Source: Artemisia argyi (Eukaryota; Streptophyta; Magnoliopsida; Asterales; Asteraceae). Taken from it: a stretch of 64,000 nucleotides of DNA. Shown piece after piece: positions 19,856 through 30,204 of this stretch (within the stretch, counting starts at the first letter, position 1; every line of letters begins with the position of its first letter). The stretch spans positions 85,112,472-85,176,471 of the forward strand of contig CM060707.1 in the NCBI GenBank assembly GCA_030686995.1. Direction: 5' to 3'. The notes beneath the pieces were generated by a model. It did no database searches. It was not told where the DNA came from and worked only from the letters and a program-made list of their open reading frames with translations. A program made the translations under genes and the position numbers.

Positions 19856-21236
19856 ATGGCCGACAAAGATTGGAGCAAAGTTACGTTGACTGAAGACATG
19901 AAAGATTATCTTTATGAAACCTATAAGGATAGCTGGAAGCCAGGAGATGAGGTGTCTGATGAAATGTTGGACGGAACTATGCTATAGTGGAAGGTTAGCA
20001 CATTGTTGCATTGTTATTGTTTATAGTTAAATTTAGAGTAAATGATTTGAGTTGATCTTTTTTTGATCATCTGCTCCATCTTATTTTGACAGTTCTCAAA
20101 AAAGGACCTAGTAAGGAATTTCCTACCATTCAAGCTGTGTTGGGTCAGACCTCAAAACCCATGGAGGGAAAGCCAGCAGAGGAGAAGAAAGGTATGCATT
20201 TTGGTATTTATTTAAAATGGCAAACCTTGAGAATGTGTTTACACCATTTTGATGTTCATTTGCCCTTTTATTGTGGCTCTAATGAATGATTTTTAGGTAA
20301 GTTTATGATTTACCTAAGTGTTTATCCAGATTGACTTTAGCAAGTCAAACTGCATTACTCAAAGTGCAAATGGTGTTTCACTTTAGCAATTAAGGGGCTT
20401 TGTATTTGACCTAATGAGTGCTCATTGTCTAGTGTAGCCCTTTAGGGGGTGTTTGAATGTCTAAAAAACAGAGTTAGCATATTGGTTGGATATATGTATT
20501 AAATGCAACCTCGCATCAGGATAAGGTTTATGACAGTAGGCTTGAAAACCTTGAGAAGAAGATTTCCATCCTTGAGAAAAAGATGGAACCAATTGAGGAG
20601 GTATACTTTTACCGAGGAGATTACGGATTTGGGAGTGAAAAATCCACTCAAGAAGTGGCTTCCGTTGACAAGAGGATTGAACACCTTGAAAGGAAGCAAC
20701 AATGGCTTGAAAAGAGGATGCTAAACCTTGAGTATCAGTGCTACTCGAAGGCAATGAAGGGTGTTCCAAGTGAAGAGGAAGTATCCAGTGAAGAGGAATT
20801 TTGTACTTCAAAGGATGTTGCAAATGAGGTGATTAGTGTGTCAACTGAAGAGGATGAACCTACTCCAATAATATCCAGGCCTTCCACTTCAAAGAGATCC
20901 ACAACTCTGAAAGGTGAAGCTGCTTCAGCTTCAATTGCTGAAGATGTTCCAAAGATATCCAGACCTTCCAATACTCACAAAAGAGGAAGAGCTTCCATTT
21001 CAACTGCTGCACCTGCTCCCAAAAGACCCAGAGGCAGACCTCCTTCATCTTCAAAAACAGGTGGTCAAAAGAAAAAAGCTCCATCAACTTCAGGTCCAAA
21101 AGGCAAAGCTTCCACTTCAGCTGTTGCACCAGCTCCAAAAAGACCCAGAGGCAGACCTCCTTCTTCTTCAAAAACAGATGGTGAAAAGAAAAAAGCTCCA
21201 TCAACTTCAGGTCCAAGAGGCAAAGCTTCCACTTGA
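19856..21236 (+). pseudogene. MULE gene A: coiled-coil AT-hook protein with an in-frame TAG
   Basis: Three exons (19856-19993, 20093-20191, 20520-21236) join in frame with GT..AG borders to give 318 codons. Codon 44 is TAG, so as written the product stops after 43 residues unless read through. Exon 1 reads MADKDWSKVTLTEDMKDYLY. Exon 3 has charged coiled-coil heptads, a Glu/Ser-rich stretch and two AT-hook motifs (KRPRGRPP at 21021 and about 21138), which bind the minor groove of AT-rich DNA. After the TGA at 21234 the same frame goes on through a third AT-hook copy, so the stop may be a recent truncation. It lies just inside the left TIR. The whole protein matches no family I can name. A DNA-binding role is inferred from the AT-hooks. 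Confidence 0.6.
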
Positions 21237-21280
21237 GCTGCTGCACCAGCTCCCAAAAGACCCAGAGGCAGACCTCCTTG

Positions 21281-21564
21281 TTCTTCAAAAACAGGTGGGC
21301 AAAAGAAAAAAGCTCCATCACAAGCTCCTCCATCAACTTTAGCTCAAATAGGCAAGAGGCCACCACCTATGACTGAAGTCGTAATTGGTTTAAGAGCTCG
21401 AGATGCTCCGGCTGTTTTATGGTTCTTCAAAAACAGGTGGGCAAAAGAAAAAAGCTCCATCACAAGCTCCTCCATCAACTTTAGCTCAAATAGGCAAGAG
21501 GCCACCACCTATGACTGGAGTCGTAATCGGTTTAAGAGCTCGAGATGCTCCGGCTGTTTTATGG
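21281..21564. repeat. 142-bp tandem duplication behind gene A
   Basis: Two almost identical copies (21281-21422 and 21423-21564) start TTCTTCAAAAACAGGTGGGC and end TCCGGCTGTTTTATGG. They extend the former reading frame of gene A beyond its stop. Because 142 is not a multiple of three, the second copy is read in a shifted frame. Confidence 0.85.
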
Positions 21565-21779
21565 TTTTGAAGTTGACTTGATGTATGGGTTGTTCTAATT
21601 ATATGTTTATAAACAATTACTTTTGTTGCTATATTGTACATTCAATTATAGTTGGATATGCTCCAACTTTTTTGACATTAAGTTATATTTGGAAATGCTC
21701 CAAATGTTTGGTAGTAAAGTAAGATACTCATCTAGTATTAGTAAATATGCAGGTTTTCTATCTTTTAATCATTTGACTT

Positions 21780-22080
21780 TTGTTTGTTGGTCGTATTAAG
21801 GATTATAAGTCTAGTTATATAAGATTTTGTTATTTGAGTGTTGATTGTAAGTTGACTTGTAAAAGTCAGTTAAAGGCATGGGCAGTACCTTTTGATGTTA
21901 TAAAATTACACATTCAAACAACTTAGTTTGGAAATGCAATTGAATTAGTCAACACATAGAAAATATGTGATTTCAAGTAAGCATAACAAGAAAAAGTTCA
22001 AAACACATTGTCTCAAACATTTTGGGTTAATACTGTTGAGAAAAAAATTGGTACTGGTGGGTGTATTTAGTACTGATAGG
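21780..22080. repeat. Spacer block 1, shared with the spacers after genes B and C
   Basis: The block includes the short palindrome TTGACTTGTAAAAGTCAGTT, then TAAAGGCATG, a CAATTGAATTAGTCAACA segment and AAGCATAA, and near its end TTTAGTACTGATAGGAT. Variants recur at 22800-22950 and 25845-25985. No gene is present. Confidence 0.65.
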
Positions 22081-22293
22081 ATATCAAATGTGTAATAAAT
22101 GTCTGGTCAACCTACGTTCCATTTGCATTATCAAAACTAGTAGTATACAACGTTCAACAATAAATTACTAAGACGTGTGTCTTTTCCAAAGCAAAAAAAC
22201 CTGTTCAGTTGCCTTAAGCAATGGTTATAAATTGGAACATTTGTAAACAACAAACTCATTCAAAACAACTTACATCTATACAATATCAAAAAA

Positions 22294-22725
22294 ATGGCAT
22301 CAACATCAACAATTAACGTCCAAGTGAATGAAGCAGAGGTTAACATGCAAGAGAAACCAGGAATGCAACATATGCAAAAAAAATGACATTGAAGAAAAAG
22401 CTTCAATACTTCAACAACTAGAAGAGGCTGAAGAAGAAAGTGAGGAAGTTCCAGAACCTACCTTTGAAGAAATTATTGATTGGTATTTTAAAGAAAAGTT
22501 GCAAGTACATCAAAAAAAATTGATGAAATTTGAAAAACAAGAACAAGCTGCTAGAGCAAAACCAAGTCGAAAAAGTAATACACTTGGAAGAAGATATGGG
22601 CATACAGAAAACGCAAAAATATTGCGTCTGAGGAAGAGGAAGACTCATCAGATGATGAGCATTTGGATTATGACAACTTTCATTTGTCATTTGATCCCGA
22701 AAAATCTCCCAAGTTTAATTGTTAA
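22294..22725 (+). pseudogene. MULE gene B: acidic coiled-coil protein, frame-disrupted
   Basis: ATG at 22294 opens a frame that stops after 30 codons. A frame from 22328 continues with a Cys-rich patch (CKRNQECNICKKN), then a Glu-rich coiled-coil stretch. A third frame from about 22588 reads WAYRKRKNIASEEEEDSSDD and on to TAA at 22723. Composition stays coherent across the frame changes, so one protein with two small frameshifts is likelier than three short ones. An intron is not excluded. The family is not recognised. It sits between related spacer blocks after genes A and B. Confidence 0.45.
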
Positions 22726-22799
22726 TTGTATCATGTAATGTTTGTTTTTGTTGAATAAAAAATTTATTTTATGTTGAATGAGCAAGGCTATTTTGTGTT

Positions 22800-22950
22800 C
22801 TTTTCATCATTTGGCTTTTGTTAGTTGGAATTAGTATAATATGTCTAGATATATAAGACTTTGTAATTTGCGTGTTCATTGTAAGTTGACTTATAAAAGT
22901 CAAATATAGCCATGGGTGTATTTAGTACTGGTAGGATAAAACTTACTACG
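22800..22950. repeat. Spacer block 2 between genes B and C
   Basis: Shared words with block 1 include GTCTAGATATATAAGACTTT, TTGTAAGTTGACTTATAAAA and TTTAGTACTGGTAGGATA, in the same order. A promoter-like AT-rich leader with long A-runs follows before gene C. Confidence 0.6.
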
Positions 22951-23218
22951 GTTGGGTAACCGTTGGTACTATTTGGGAATAACCATTATTCATTAATAAC
23001 CGTTGAGAAATTTTATGTCTATTGGTTCGCTTATAGGTTTAACCACATTCGATAATTCACAATCTTTCTTTAATTCACAATAGAAACAAAAGTTTAATTC
23101 AGTTGATTTTCCCAAAACCTTAACTCAGATCCATATCATCTCAATTGGGTTTACCAAACACACATACTCTTCTACACGACCATAACCCAGAACACTAATC
23201 AAAATTATAGCAACCTTA

Positions 23219-25711
23219 ATGGCGATTTTGAAAAATTGTAAGACACATAACATGGTAGCCTACTTACAGAAACCAGAGGGAAGTGAAGTGTTCCACCAGA
23301 TTGTGGATTTTCTCAATAGAAGTTACATAAGGTATGCTATTACACAGAATCCTACTATTTATGTTTCCCAAATCAATCAGTTTTGGCAAACTGCCAAAGT
23401 GAAAACACTTGCTAATGGAGAAAAAGAGATAAATGCTACAGTTGATGGCATATTCATGGCTATCAATGAGTCATCTGTTAGGAGGCATCTGAAACTATCA
23501 GACAATGGGGGTATTAGTTCATTGCCAAATGATGAAATATTTCAAAATCTTTACTATATGGGGTATGGGTTAACTTTTGATAACTTAACTTTTCAAAAAC
23601 CACAATTCCCCCCTCAATGGAGATTCCTCATTCACACCGTAGTACATTGTTTAAGTCCAAAGAAAACTTCTTGGGAACAATTTAGTAGCAACATAGCAAC
23701 TGCTATTGTTTGCTTGGCCACAAAAAGGAAGTTTAACTTTTCAAAATTGATTTTTGATGGTATGGTGAAAAATGTGAAAAGCAAATACAAATTTTTAATG
23801 TATCCAAGATTTATTCAAATTATTTTGAACAAACACAAGAAACAGCTTCAACCTCACAAAAACATTCTTAAAACTCCTACCCTTAGTCAAAAGGTTTTTA
23901 GTAATATGAGGACGCTTTGTGTGGGTTATAATGGGAGAGAAGCACCACTGTTTTTATCAATGATTATTCCACCACTCGAGGGTCAAGGATCTGCAACCCA
24001 AGTTGAGTCTCATGACAGACCCATTAGTGGTCCATCCTCATCAGAACCTCAAGTTACACAGACATTTACCAGAAGAATAAGAAATGAATATGTCGTACCT
24101 CAGCCCATATCTCTAACGCAACCAAATGTAGCAGACGAGCCTATATGTGAGACAATGGTGCGGGCTGCCACTACTCGCACAGGCTTAGAAGTTGGGCAGG
24201 CCAGTGGTAAGAATGATAAGACCCAACCCATGGAAACATATAATGATTCAAGTTCTCATGATGGTGCTTCAGGTGACGCAAACCCCATGCCGCATGATAC
24301 AATAGGGGATATGCCTCATGGTTCCCCTGTCCCAAAACTGAACACAGATGGAAGTGATGTAGGTAGTCTGAAGTACAAAGAGTTGATGGATATTTGTGCA
24401 AAATTGTCAGACAGAGTTACTGGGTTGGAGGACAACTTGAAGAATACAAAGCAACTTTATGCTCGTGCTTATACCAAGTTGATTCAAAAAGTAAAGAAGT
24501 TGCGCCAAAAACTGAAGGACAGTAAAGGTAAGAGGAAATCAACCATTGTGGATTGTGATAGTTCAGAAGATTTGGTGGAGTTTGATTTGGAGGATCTTTC
24601 AAAACCGATGAAGTTTGAAGAGGGTGCAGACAGTCATGGTAGGAATGAAGATCCAATGGGATTTGATATCCCTTTTACAGCTGATGGTGCATATACTGTT
24701 AAAGATACTATTGAACATATTGGTACTGGTGGCGGATCTGTTTGTACTGCTAGTACTCCGAATGTTGATGAAACAGCGGCACACACATTAGTTCATATCA
24801 GAGACAATCCAATTAAAGATCTACTCAAGAATATTAAAAACAAAGAGATTGCAAAGAAATCAGAAGCTAAAAAGAAAAACCCACAAACTCAAGCACAAAT
24901 GATGAGCTGTATGAAGAGATATCTCATCAACCAAGATCATTGGACTCCAAGTAAACTGAAAGGCAAATCCTTTGAGGAAATTCTAAAGCTACACAGATAT
25001 GCCCAAAGGAAGATTAACAACTTTACTCCAATGCATTTAGAAGAAGAAAGTACAAGACTTAAGAGAGGTGGTTCACACTTACAATCAACGTCTTCTAAGA
25101 AGCAAAAAACCTTTGTTTCACGCCAACAGAAACAAGCTTTGAGTGACGAAAAGATTCAGCATATGATGCAAATTGTTCCATATGACGGTATGAATGCAGA
25201 AGCTTTACAAGCCAAATATCCAATCATTGACTGGGAGATCTACACTGATGAATTTGGAAAATACTGGAAGATAATAAGATGTGGAAATCGTTCTGAGGTA
25301 TACAAACACTTTCAAGATATGATGAAAGCATTTGACAGGGAAGATTTGGTCAAGCTATGGAGTTTAGTCACTGAAAGGTTCAAGTTAACAGAGATAGCTG
25401 ATGACAAGGAAAAAATGTTATGGGTTGAATTGAATAGGCTTTTTGAACCAGATAAAGATGACAAATTGTGGAAGTTTAATGCAGATGAAGCATCATTGAA
25501 ATGGATATTGTATGATACATGTGGAGTTCACCATGTGTCTACAAAAGCTGGAACTGACATATACATGCTGGTGGAGAAAAAATACCCATTGCCAACACAT
25601 GCTCTCAGTGTGATGTTATCTGTAAAGTTGACTGTCGAAGAAGATACTCATATGGCAAAAGACCTGCTTAGGAAAATCTTCATACAGTCTGAAAGTTATG
25701 TTTGGAAATGA
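23219..25711 (+). CDS. MULE gene C: intact 830-residue transposon-associated protein
   Basis: One uninterrupted frame from ATG at 23219, with an A-rich leader and no ATG in the 70 bases before it. The first 240 residues form a compact domain with VDFLNRSYIRYAITQNPTIY and FWQTAKVKTLANGEKEINAT. A disordered Ser/Pro-rich part follows, then a coiled coil (about 380-440), a Lys-rich part and a C-terminal domain (about 660-830) containing YWKIIRCGNRSEVYKHFQDM and WILYDTCGVHHVSTKAGTDI. From memory, close relatives of both ends are very common in Anthemideae genomes, usually fused to or beside retroelement polyproteins and named inconsistently. No catalytic motif is visible and the function is unknown. 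It is the only long cargo gene without a lesion, which suggests recent origin or selection. Confidence 0.75.
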   Translation: MAILKNCKTHNMVAYLQKPEGSEVFHQIVDFLNRSYIRYAITQNPTIYVSQINQFWQTAKVKTLANGEKEINATVDGIFMAINESSVRRHLKLSDNGGISSLPNDEIFQNLYYMGYGLTFDNLTFQKPQFPPQWRFLIHTVVHCLSPKKTSWEQFSSNIATAIVCLATKRKFNFSKLIFDGMVKNVKSKYKFLMYPRFIQIILNKHKKQLQPHKNILKTPTLSQKVFSNMRTLCVGYNGREAPLFLSMIIPPLEGQGSATQVESHDRPISGPSSSEPQVTQTFTRRIRNEYVVPQPISLTQPNVADEPICETMVRAATTRTGLEVGQASGKNDKTQPMETYNDSSSHDGASGDANPMPHDTIGDMPHGSPVPKLNTDGSDVGSLKYKELMDICAKLSDRVTGLEDNLKNTKQLYARAYTKLIQKVKKLRQKLKDSKGKRKSTIVDCDSSEDLVEFDLEDLSKPMKFEEGADSHGRNEDPMGFDIPFTADGAYTVKDTIEHIGTGGGSVCTASTPNVDETAAHTLVHIRDNPIKDLLKNIKNKEIAKKSEAKKKNPQTQAQMMSCMKRYLINQDHWTPSKLKGKSFEEILKLHRYAQRKINNFTPMHLEEESTRLKRGGSHLQSTSSKKQKTFVSRQQKQALSDEKIQHMMQIVPYDGMNAEALQAKYPIIDWEIYTDEFGKYWKIIRCGNRSEVYKHFQDMMKAFDREDLVKLWSLVTERFKLTEIADDKEKMLWVELNRLFEPDKDDKLWKFNADEASLKWILYDTCGVHHVSTKAGTDIYMLVEKKYPLPTHALSVMLSVKLTVEEDTHMAKDLLRKIFIQSESYVWK

Positions 25712-25844
25712 TCAAACAGTATGAATGTTATGTTTGTAAATGTTTAAACAGTATGATATTAACAAACAGTATGAATGGTATGAATTATGTTTGTGGAAAT
25801 TATTAAGTATTTTTATTTTTTTGTAATATTACATATTGCTCCAA

Positions 25845-25985
25845 TGGGTTTCACAATTAAATTGACTTTTCAAAGTCAATTAAAGGCATGACCAATATTG
25901 GGTATATCATTTCATGGTTCATTATGTAGAACATACAATTAGTCAACAGATACACAATAACTTATTTTCATTAAGCATAATAGGT
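25845..25985. repeat. Spacer block 3 after gene C
   Basis: TTGACTTTTCAAAGTCAATT is a near-perfect palindrome. It is followed by AAAGGCATG, CAATTAGTCAACAGATAC and AAGCATAA, in the same order as in block 1. Confidence 0.6.
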
Positions 25986-26049
25986 GAGTACAAAAGACAT
26001 TAACTGAAGCAACCCATAACAACCACACCCAAGGCATAAGAACCTAATA

Positions 26050-26564
26050 CTAAACATAAAAACACCCATCGATTACCAAATCCTTCTTGTCACCAGCATA
26101 CACCCTTTTCCTCTTCAGAGGCCTTCCATTGGATTCCACCTGTTCACCAACAACAGCTTCAGGAGTAACAACTTCATCAGCAACAATTTCATGATTAACT
26201 CTTGGCACATTAATTGCACCATTAGTTAGTTTGACAAGTGTGCTGTCTAAGGTTTCATTGCAATCTGCCCATGCCTTGATTGGACAAACCTTTTGATGTC
26301 TAACCTTGTTTTCCAGCATGTCAACTTCTTCCCTTAAGTTTTTTTTATGGCATTCAGCAGATTATTGAACTTGTGGCATTCATGAATCCTGTTCAACCAT
26401 AGCTCAGTGAAGTTGAGTGGATCGTCACTGCCCTCATCAGACCATTCAGGGAGATGGTCAACAACATCTTTGATAAATGCCAGCATTGATGCCCATTTTG
26501 TTCTTGATTGTTCCATTTGGGAGTTGTGGGTTGCAATGATCAGACTGCTTTTCTTTTCAGCCAT
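26050..26564 (-). pseudogene. MULE gene D: small coiled-coil protein with one frameshift
   Basis: Read leftward from ATG at 26564 (MAEKKSSLIIATHNSQMEQS). The earlier ATG at 26639 is less likely because a TATA-like TATAAAACATGG lies between. The first frame stops at 26334 just after an A8 run. A second frame starting within 20 bases continues to 26050 and ends with a basic patch (RPLKRKRV) that could be a nuclear localisation signal. A one-base length change in the A-run would join them into about 171 residues with continuous coiled-coil heptads. The family is not recognised. It is divergent from gene E across about 390 bases that should hold both promoters. Confidence 0.5.
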
Positions 26565-26956
26565 ATGGAATTGTTGGATGCAAATGGATAGGGCAATGGG
26601 CCATGTTTTATAGGTACAACTGAGAGTTGTCATTGGCATGGTGGTTTGGCGGGAAAAATGCCCAAAGGACTAACATAGAATGAGTATTTGGAGGACTAAT
26701 GGTAAAACAAGGTCAGTAATTCAGGGACTAAACACACACTCTGTGAGGTAGTAAGAATTGGCGGGGAAATTAAAAAGCCCGGCAAATGAGAATTATTTGA
26801 ACCCTTTTATCTCGTTTTAAGTCCCTGATTTGGGAAAACATTTTGCACGTATAGTCCCCGTTTAGAAAATCGCGTTATAGGCCCTCACAAACACCAACAT
26901 AAAGGATAGTATAAATTGGCAACAAGGTTCTTGCTGTCACGGAAAATGACAACAAC

Positions 26957-27777
26957 ATGAGTAACTCACCCCGTGCTTCATCAGGTCACCAGAATGATGA
27001 AATTTCCGGCCAAGATCCTGTTAGGATCATACCGGATCCTGCGGGTGTCTATCAAAGGGCAAAGCTACGTAAATTAGAGGAAACTCGGCTAGGTGGAGAT
27101 GTACCTATAATTTCCACACAGGAGTATATGAGGAAAGTTGTTGAAGACGTGGGTGAGGATGAGGATTTTACACGTGGGCCATGGCTTAGCGCCGTGGACT
27201 ATGTGAATGCTAACGGGGGGGGGGGGGGGGTGTAATTGGATGTTTAGGTGATATCAGAAGCTTTATCAATAAGGGGAAAGTTGAACAAGTTGTTGCTATA
27301 ATAAAGTCGTGTACCCTAAACATGCTTAGAGATCTTACAGTTACTGTGAAAGATCTCTCAGGTGAAATATCTGGTACAATACATCATAAAATCATTAATG
27401 AGGGGGATAATGGAAAGGATATTACAGTAGGAGCTGCTTTGATTCTTCGTAATGTTTCAGTGTTTTCACCAAAATCAGGCCATTATCTTAACATTACCAG
27501 GAAAAACTTAGTTAAGGTATTCAAAAAAGATACGCTTCCTGGTTGTAGTGGAATTTTAGAGGAAGAAGAAATAATGAAACTGATGGAAGAAGAAGAAAAG
27601 GCGGAATTTGAGATGCATGTAGTTGGAAATGTTGTTGATGATGAAATTCAGCAGAGTTTAGATGAAGAAGCATTAAACCTTGCATTAGAGGAAGAAGCAG
27701 CTTTTGCAAAGGCTGACCAAGAGAGGCTGCAACAAGAAGAAGAGGAGTATAACCTGCTTTGGGGATTGCTTGTGTAA
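26957..27777 (+). pseudogene. MULE gene E: HROB-like OB-fold protein, frame broken at a G16 run
   Basis: The N-terminal part reads IIPDPAGVYQRAKLRKLEET and stays open to a 16-base G homopolymer (27215-27230), after which it stops. In another frame the sequence resumes at once with VIGCLGDIRSFINKGKVEQV and DITVGAALILRNVSVFSPKS, and runs to 27777 through a Glu-rich tail. These are hallmarks of the OB-fold of homologous-recombination OB-fold proteins (HROB/MCM8IP, DUF4539), which in animals recruit the MCM8-MCM9 helicase; family knowledge, assignment by eye. The break is one base in a homopolymer, so a sequencing error is possible. A minimal upstream ORF (ATG at about 26946) precedes the start. 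It is probably derived from a captured host gene. Confidence 0.7.
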
Positions 27778-28383
27778 AAAAACAGAAAATGGTTATACGT
27801 GTGTTTTGTTTGAATATCTTGTGTAATCTGTTTCAGTTTAATGAAATGAAATCAATTTTTTCATTTCCTTCATTAGTGTATAATAATTGTAATGAGCTTC
27901 AACTTAAATGTCACCATACATTAAAGAAGGTACTACTCAAACAAAATGATACTGGTAGAATTAAAGTAGGTACTGCTACATTCAAAGAGTAAACAAGTCA
28001 ATGCTTCTCAACTTGGTCAAACAAGATGACCTACACAATCCATCAATGCATAAGTACTCAGCACAAAAGAATATAATGGATCAATACTACAGTGTCACAT
28101 TTGTAATGTGTTATCTCTATGTGCCTTTAAAAAATAAATACAAAGTGTATCTAGCAATTAATTTGAGTTTCAACCATCTGTTGAACAAGCATTGAATGTG
28201 CCATTCAATTTGTTTGACTAATTAAAGTCAAACAACTTACCTACTATAAAAAGCAAGTTAGAGTATAAAAAGCAAGTTAGAGTATTGAGCACACACTTGG
28301 TTACATTAAACACATAACACTCAAACAGTAACTAACCCCGACCAAACCCTAAATTTCAAAAAAAAAAAAACCAAATCAACACA
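27778..28383. other. Spacer between genes E and F
   Basis: No gene. It contains TACTGGTAGAATTAAAGTAGG, related to the TACTGGTAGGAT word of the other spacers, and TTTGACTAATTAAAGTCAAA, a further palindrome built on TTGAC..GTCAA. A short tandem duplication (AAAAAGCAAGTTAGAGTAT) lies at about 28246-28282, followed by an A-rich leader for gene F. Confidence 0.5.
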
Positions 28384-29205
28384 ATGAGCTCCCCTACCCG
28401 TCCAGGTATGTAAACTATAAATTGGTATTTATCATTTGATACATCTTTTGCTCCATGTAATTGTTGTTTATCCTGTTTAACATATTTGACCTTGTTTTTA
28501 TTGACAACATTTGGGGGTTTTGTTTGCTTGTATGTGTTAACTAAGATTACAAAGACCATAATATAGTATGATGCCTACATTTGAACACTAAGATTAGAAA
28601 GACCATAGTCAACTTATTTTATGATTTGATCAAACTTTTCACTCCTCCCCTTCATTTGTTTGCTTGTATGTGTTGACTAAGATTAGAAAGACCATAATGT
28701 AGTTGCATGCCTACATTTGAACACTAAGATTTGAAAGACCATACTGAGCTTATGTTATGATTTGATCAAACTTTTCACTCCTCGCCTTCATTTGTTTGCT
28801 TGTATGTATTTAGAAAGACCATAATGTAGTTTGATGCAAACCTTTGAACACTAACAATACCAATTATATTAATGTGACCCAGGACCAATTGGCTCATCTT
28901 CCAGCAGTTCTAGTTTAAGTTCTGGTGGTTACTTAATCCCACCCGGATTGCTTGACTGGTTAATTGAACAGCAAGAAACTGAGTCTGGTTCAACCTCTGA
29001 GTTTTCAATAGCCGATTCTACAAGCTCTGATTCACCAATAGAAGCTGTACCTCTCCAAGTTATTCCACCTTCTCTGCATCTCCCAGCTGACTTTGTTGTC
29101 CTAGCTCTGCCTGTCCCTGATGAGGAGCCAATCCCAGCAAAGAAACGTAAATGTGACCAGGATCATGGTCAAAGCAGCAAAGGCAAAGGCAAAGGCAACA
29201 GATAA
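28384..29205 (+). CDS. MULE gene F: small Ser-rich protein with basic tail, two exons
   Basis: Exons 28384-28405 and 28883-29205 join in frame with GT..AG borders to give 114 residues. The protein starts MSSPTRPGPIGSSSSSSSLS, continues with YLIPPGLLDWLIEQQETESG and a Pro-rich middle, and ends in PAKKRKCDQ and SKGKGKGNR, both good nuclear-localisation candidates. Lys-Gly repeats continue past the stop in another frame. No family is recognised. The intron holds a tandem repeat (28518-28850). The gene is undamaged as far as can be judged. Confidence 0.5.
28518..28850. repeat. Minisatellite of about 136-bp units in the gene F intron
   Basis: Units start TTTGTTTGCTTGTATG at 28518, 28655 and 28791. 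The first two are about 90% alike and the third is shortened. The unit includes GATTTGATCAAACTTTTCAC. Confidence 0.8.
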
Positions 29206-29685
29206 ACCCAAAGGGAAAGGCAAGGGCAAGGGGAAAGGCAAGACAACATGAAGATGATGTATCATGTCTTATGCTTTTGAAAAACTTGTTCACTTTTGAT
29301 GATGGTTGTAAATATTTCTTAACTTACTATGAATGGTGCTAATGTATTAGACTTAAGTTATGGTGGTTATTTTGATGACTTAATGGTTAATGCTATTCAT
29401 GTTTCAAGTTTACAAATTATGCAAATCATAGCTTCCTTATGATAAAGGTTTACATCAGATACAATTAGAGTAATTTGTGGTTGACTTGAACAGCCCTTGA
29501 TATGGAGTTGGCAATCAAACATTCACAATCAACCATAAACAATGACTAGTAATTAAACTTCATATTTATTTATTGATAGAGTTATAAAGTAGCCACCATT
29601 CCATACATCACCATTCCATACATTAGATAAACACCAGATTACAAACATACTAAAACCATAGAAACACCATAATCATTCAAAGCTT
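29206..29685. other. Convergent 3' region of genes F and G
   Basis: Non-coding. It holds the 3' UTRs of the two converging genes and a short direct repeat of ACCATTCCATACAT (about 29595-29625). Confidence 0.5.
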
Positions 29686-30204
29686 TCACCCCAACCGGTT
29701 CGACCCAGAGCTATCTGCCCTGCTTGCATCACTTTCCCTCCTATCCATCCTTTCTTTATATTCTTTAAAGAATTTTTCAAGAGCCGTAATCCTGCTTGCC
29801 AAATTCAACCTATCCTCGAACAGGTTTGGCTGCTGCTCCACCACATTATGATGCTGCTCCACCACATTATGCTGCTGATCCACCACATTATTTTGCTGCT
29901 CCACCATGCCCTGCTGCTGCTCCACAACGCCCTGCTGCTGCTCCAGCTCCTCTTCCTCCTCCTCCTCTATATCTTCTTCCTCATTCAACCCCAAAACCTC
30001 GTCCTAGTAAAAGTCCTGTCTACGAACCCACCTCAGTATCTGTGTCCTAACGACAGTGCTAACCTGCCTGTAATTACCAAATTCCAATACGGGATCATAC
30101 CCGAATTCATTGAACACAGCGTCCCACAACAAGGCATTGTTTAAGACAAACTCGTATTCGTCAGCTTCACTTGGAAAACAACCATTTGCATTTGGGGCTG
30201 CCAT
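29686..30204 (-). pseudogene. MULE gene G: Gln-rich coiled-coil protein with one in-frame TAG
   Basis: Read leftward from ATG at 30204: MAAPNANGCFPSEADEYEFV and on to RWVRRQDFY, then TAG (about 30005-30007). The same frame continues without further stops through an acidic EEE stretch and a repeated Q-Q-x-x-V-V heptad region, to a coiled coil and TGA/TAA near 29686, 173 codons in all. Apart from that codon the frame is open. A TATA-like TATTTATA lies at about 30270 (minus) between the start and the right TIR, so the gene reads inward from its terminus as gene A does. No family is recognised. Confidence 0.55.

Noticed and set aside
20860..21366. 168-residue minus-strand frame rich in Leu and Lys
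   Set aside because: Antisense of the AT-hook repeats of gene A; the composition follows from the repeat.
27215..27230. G-quadruplex control element
   Set aside because: A single G16 homopolymer lies inside a reading frame; slippage or sequencing error explains it more simply.
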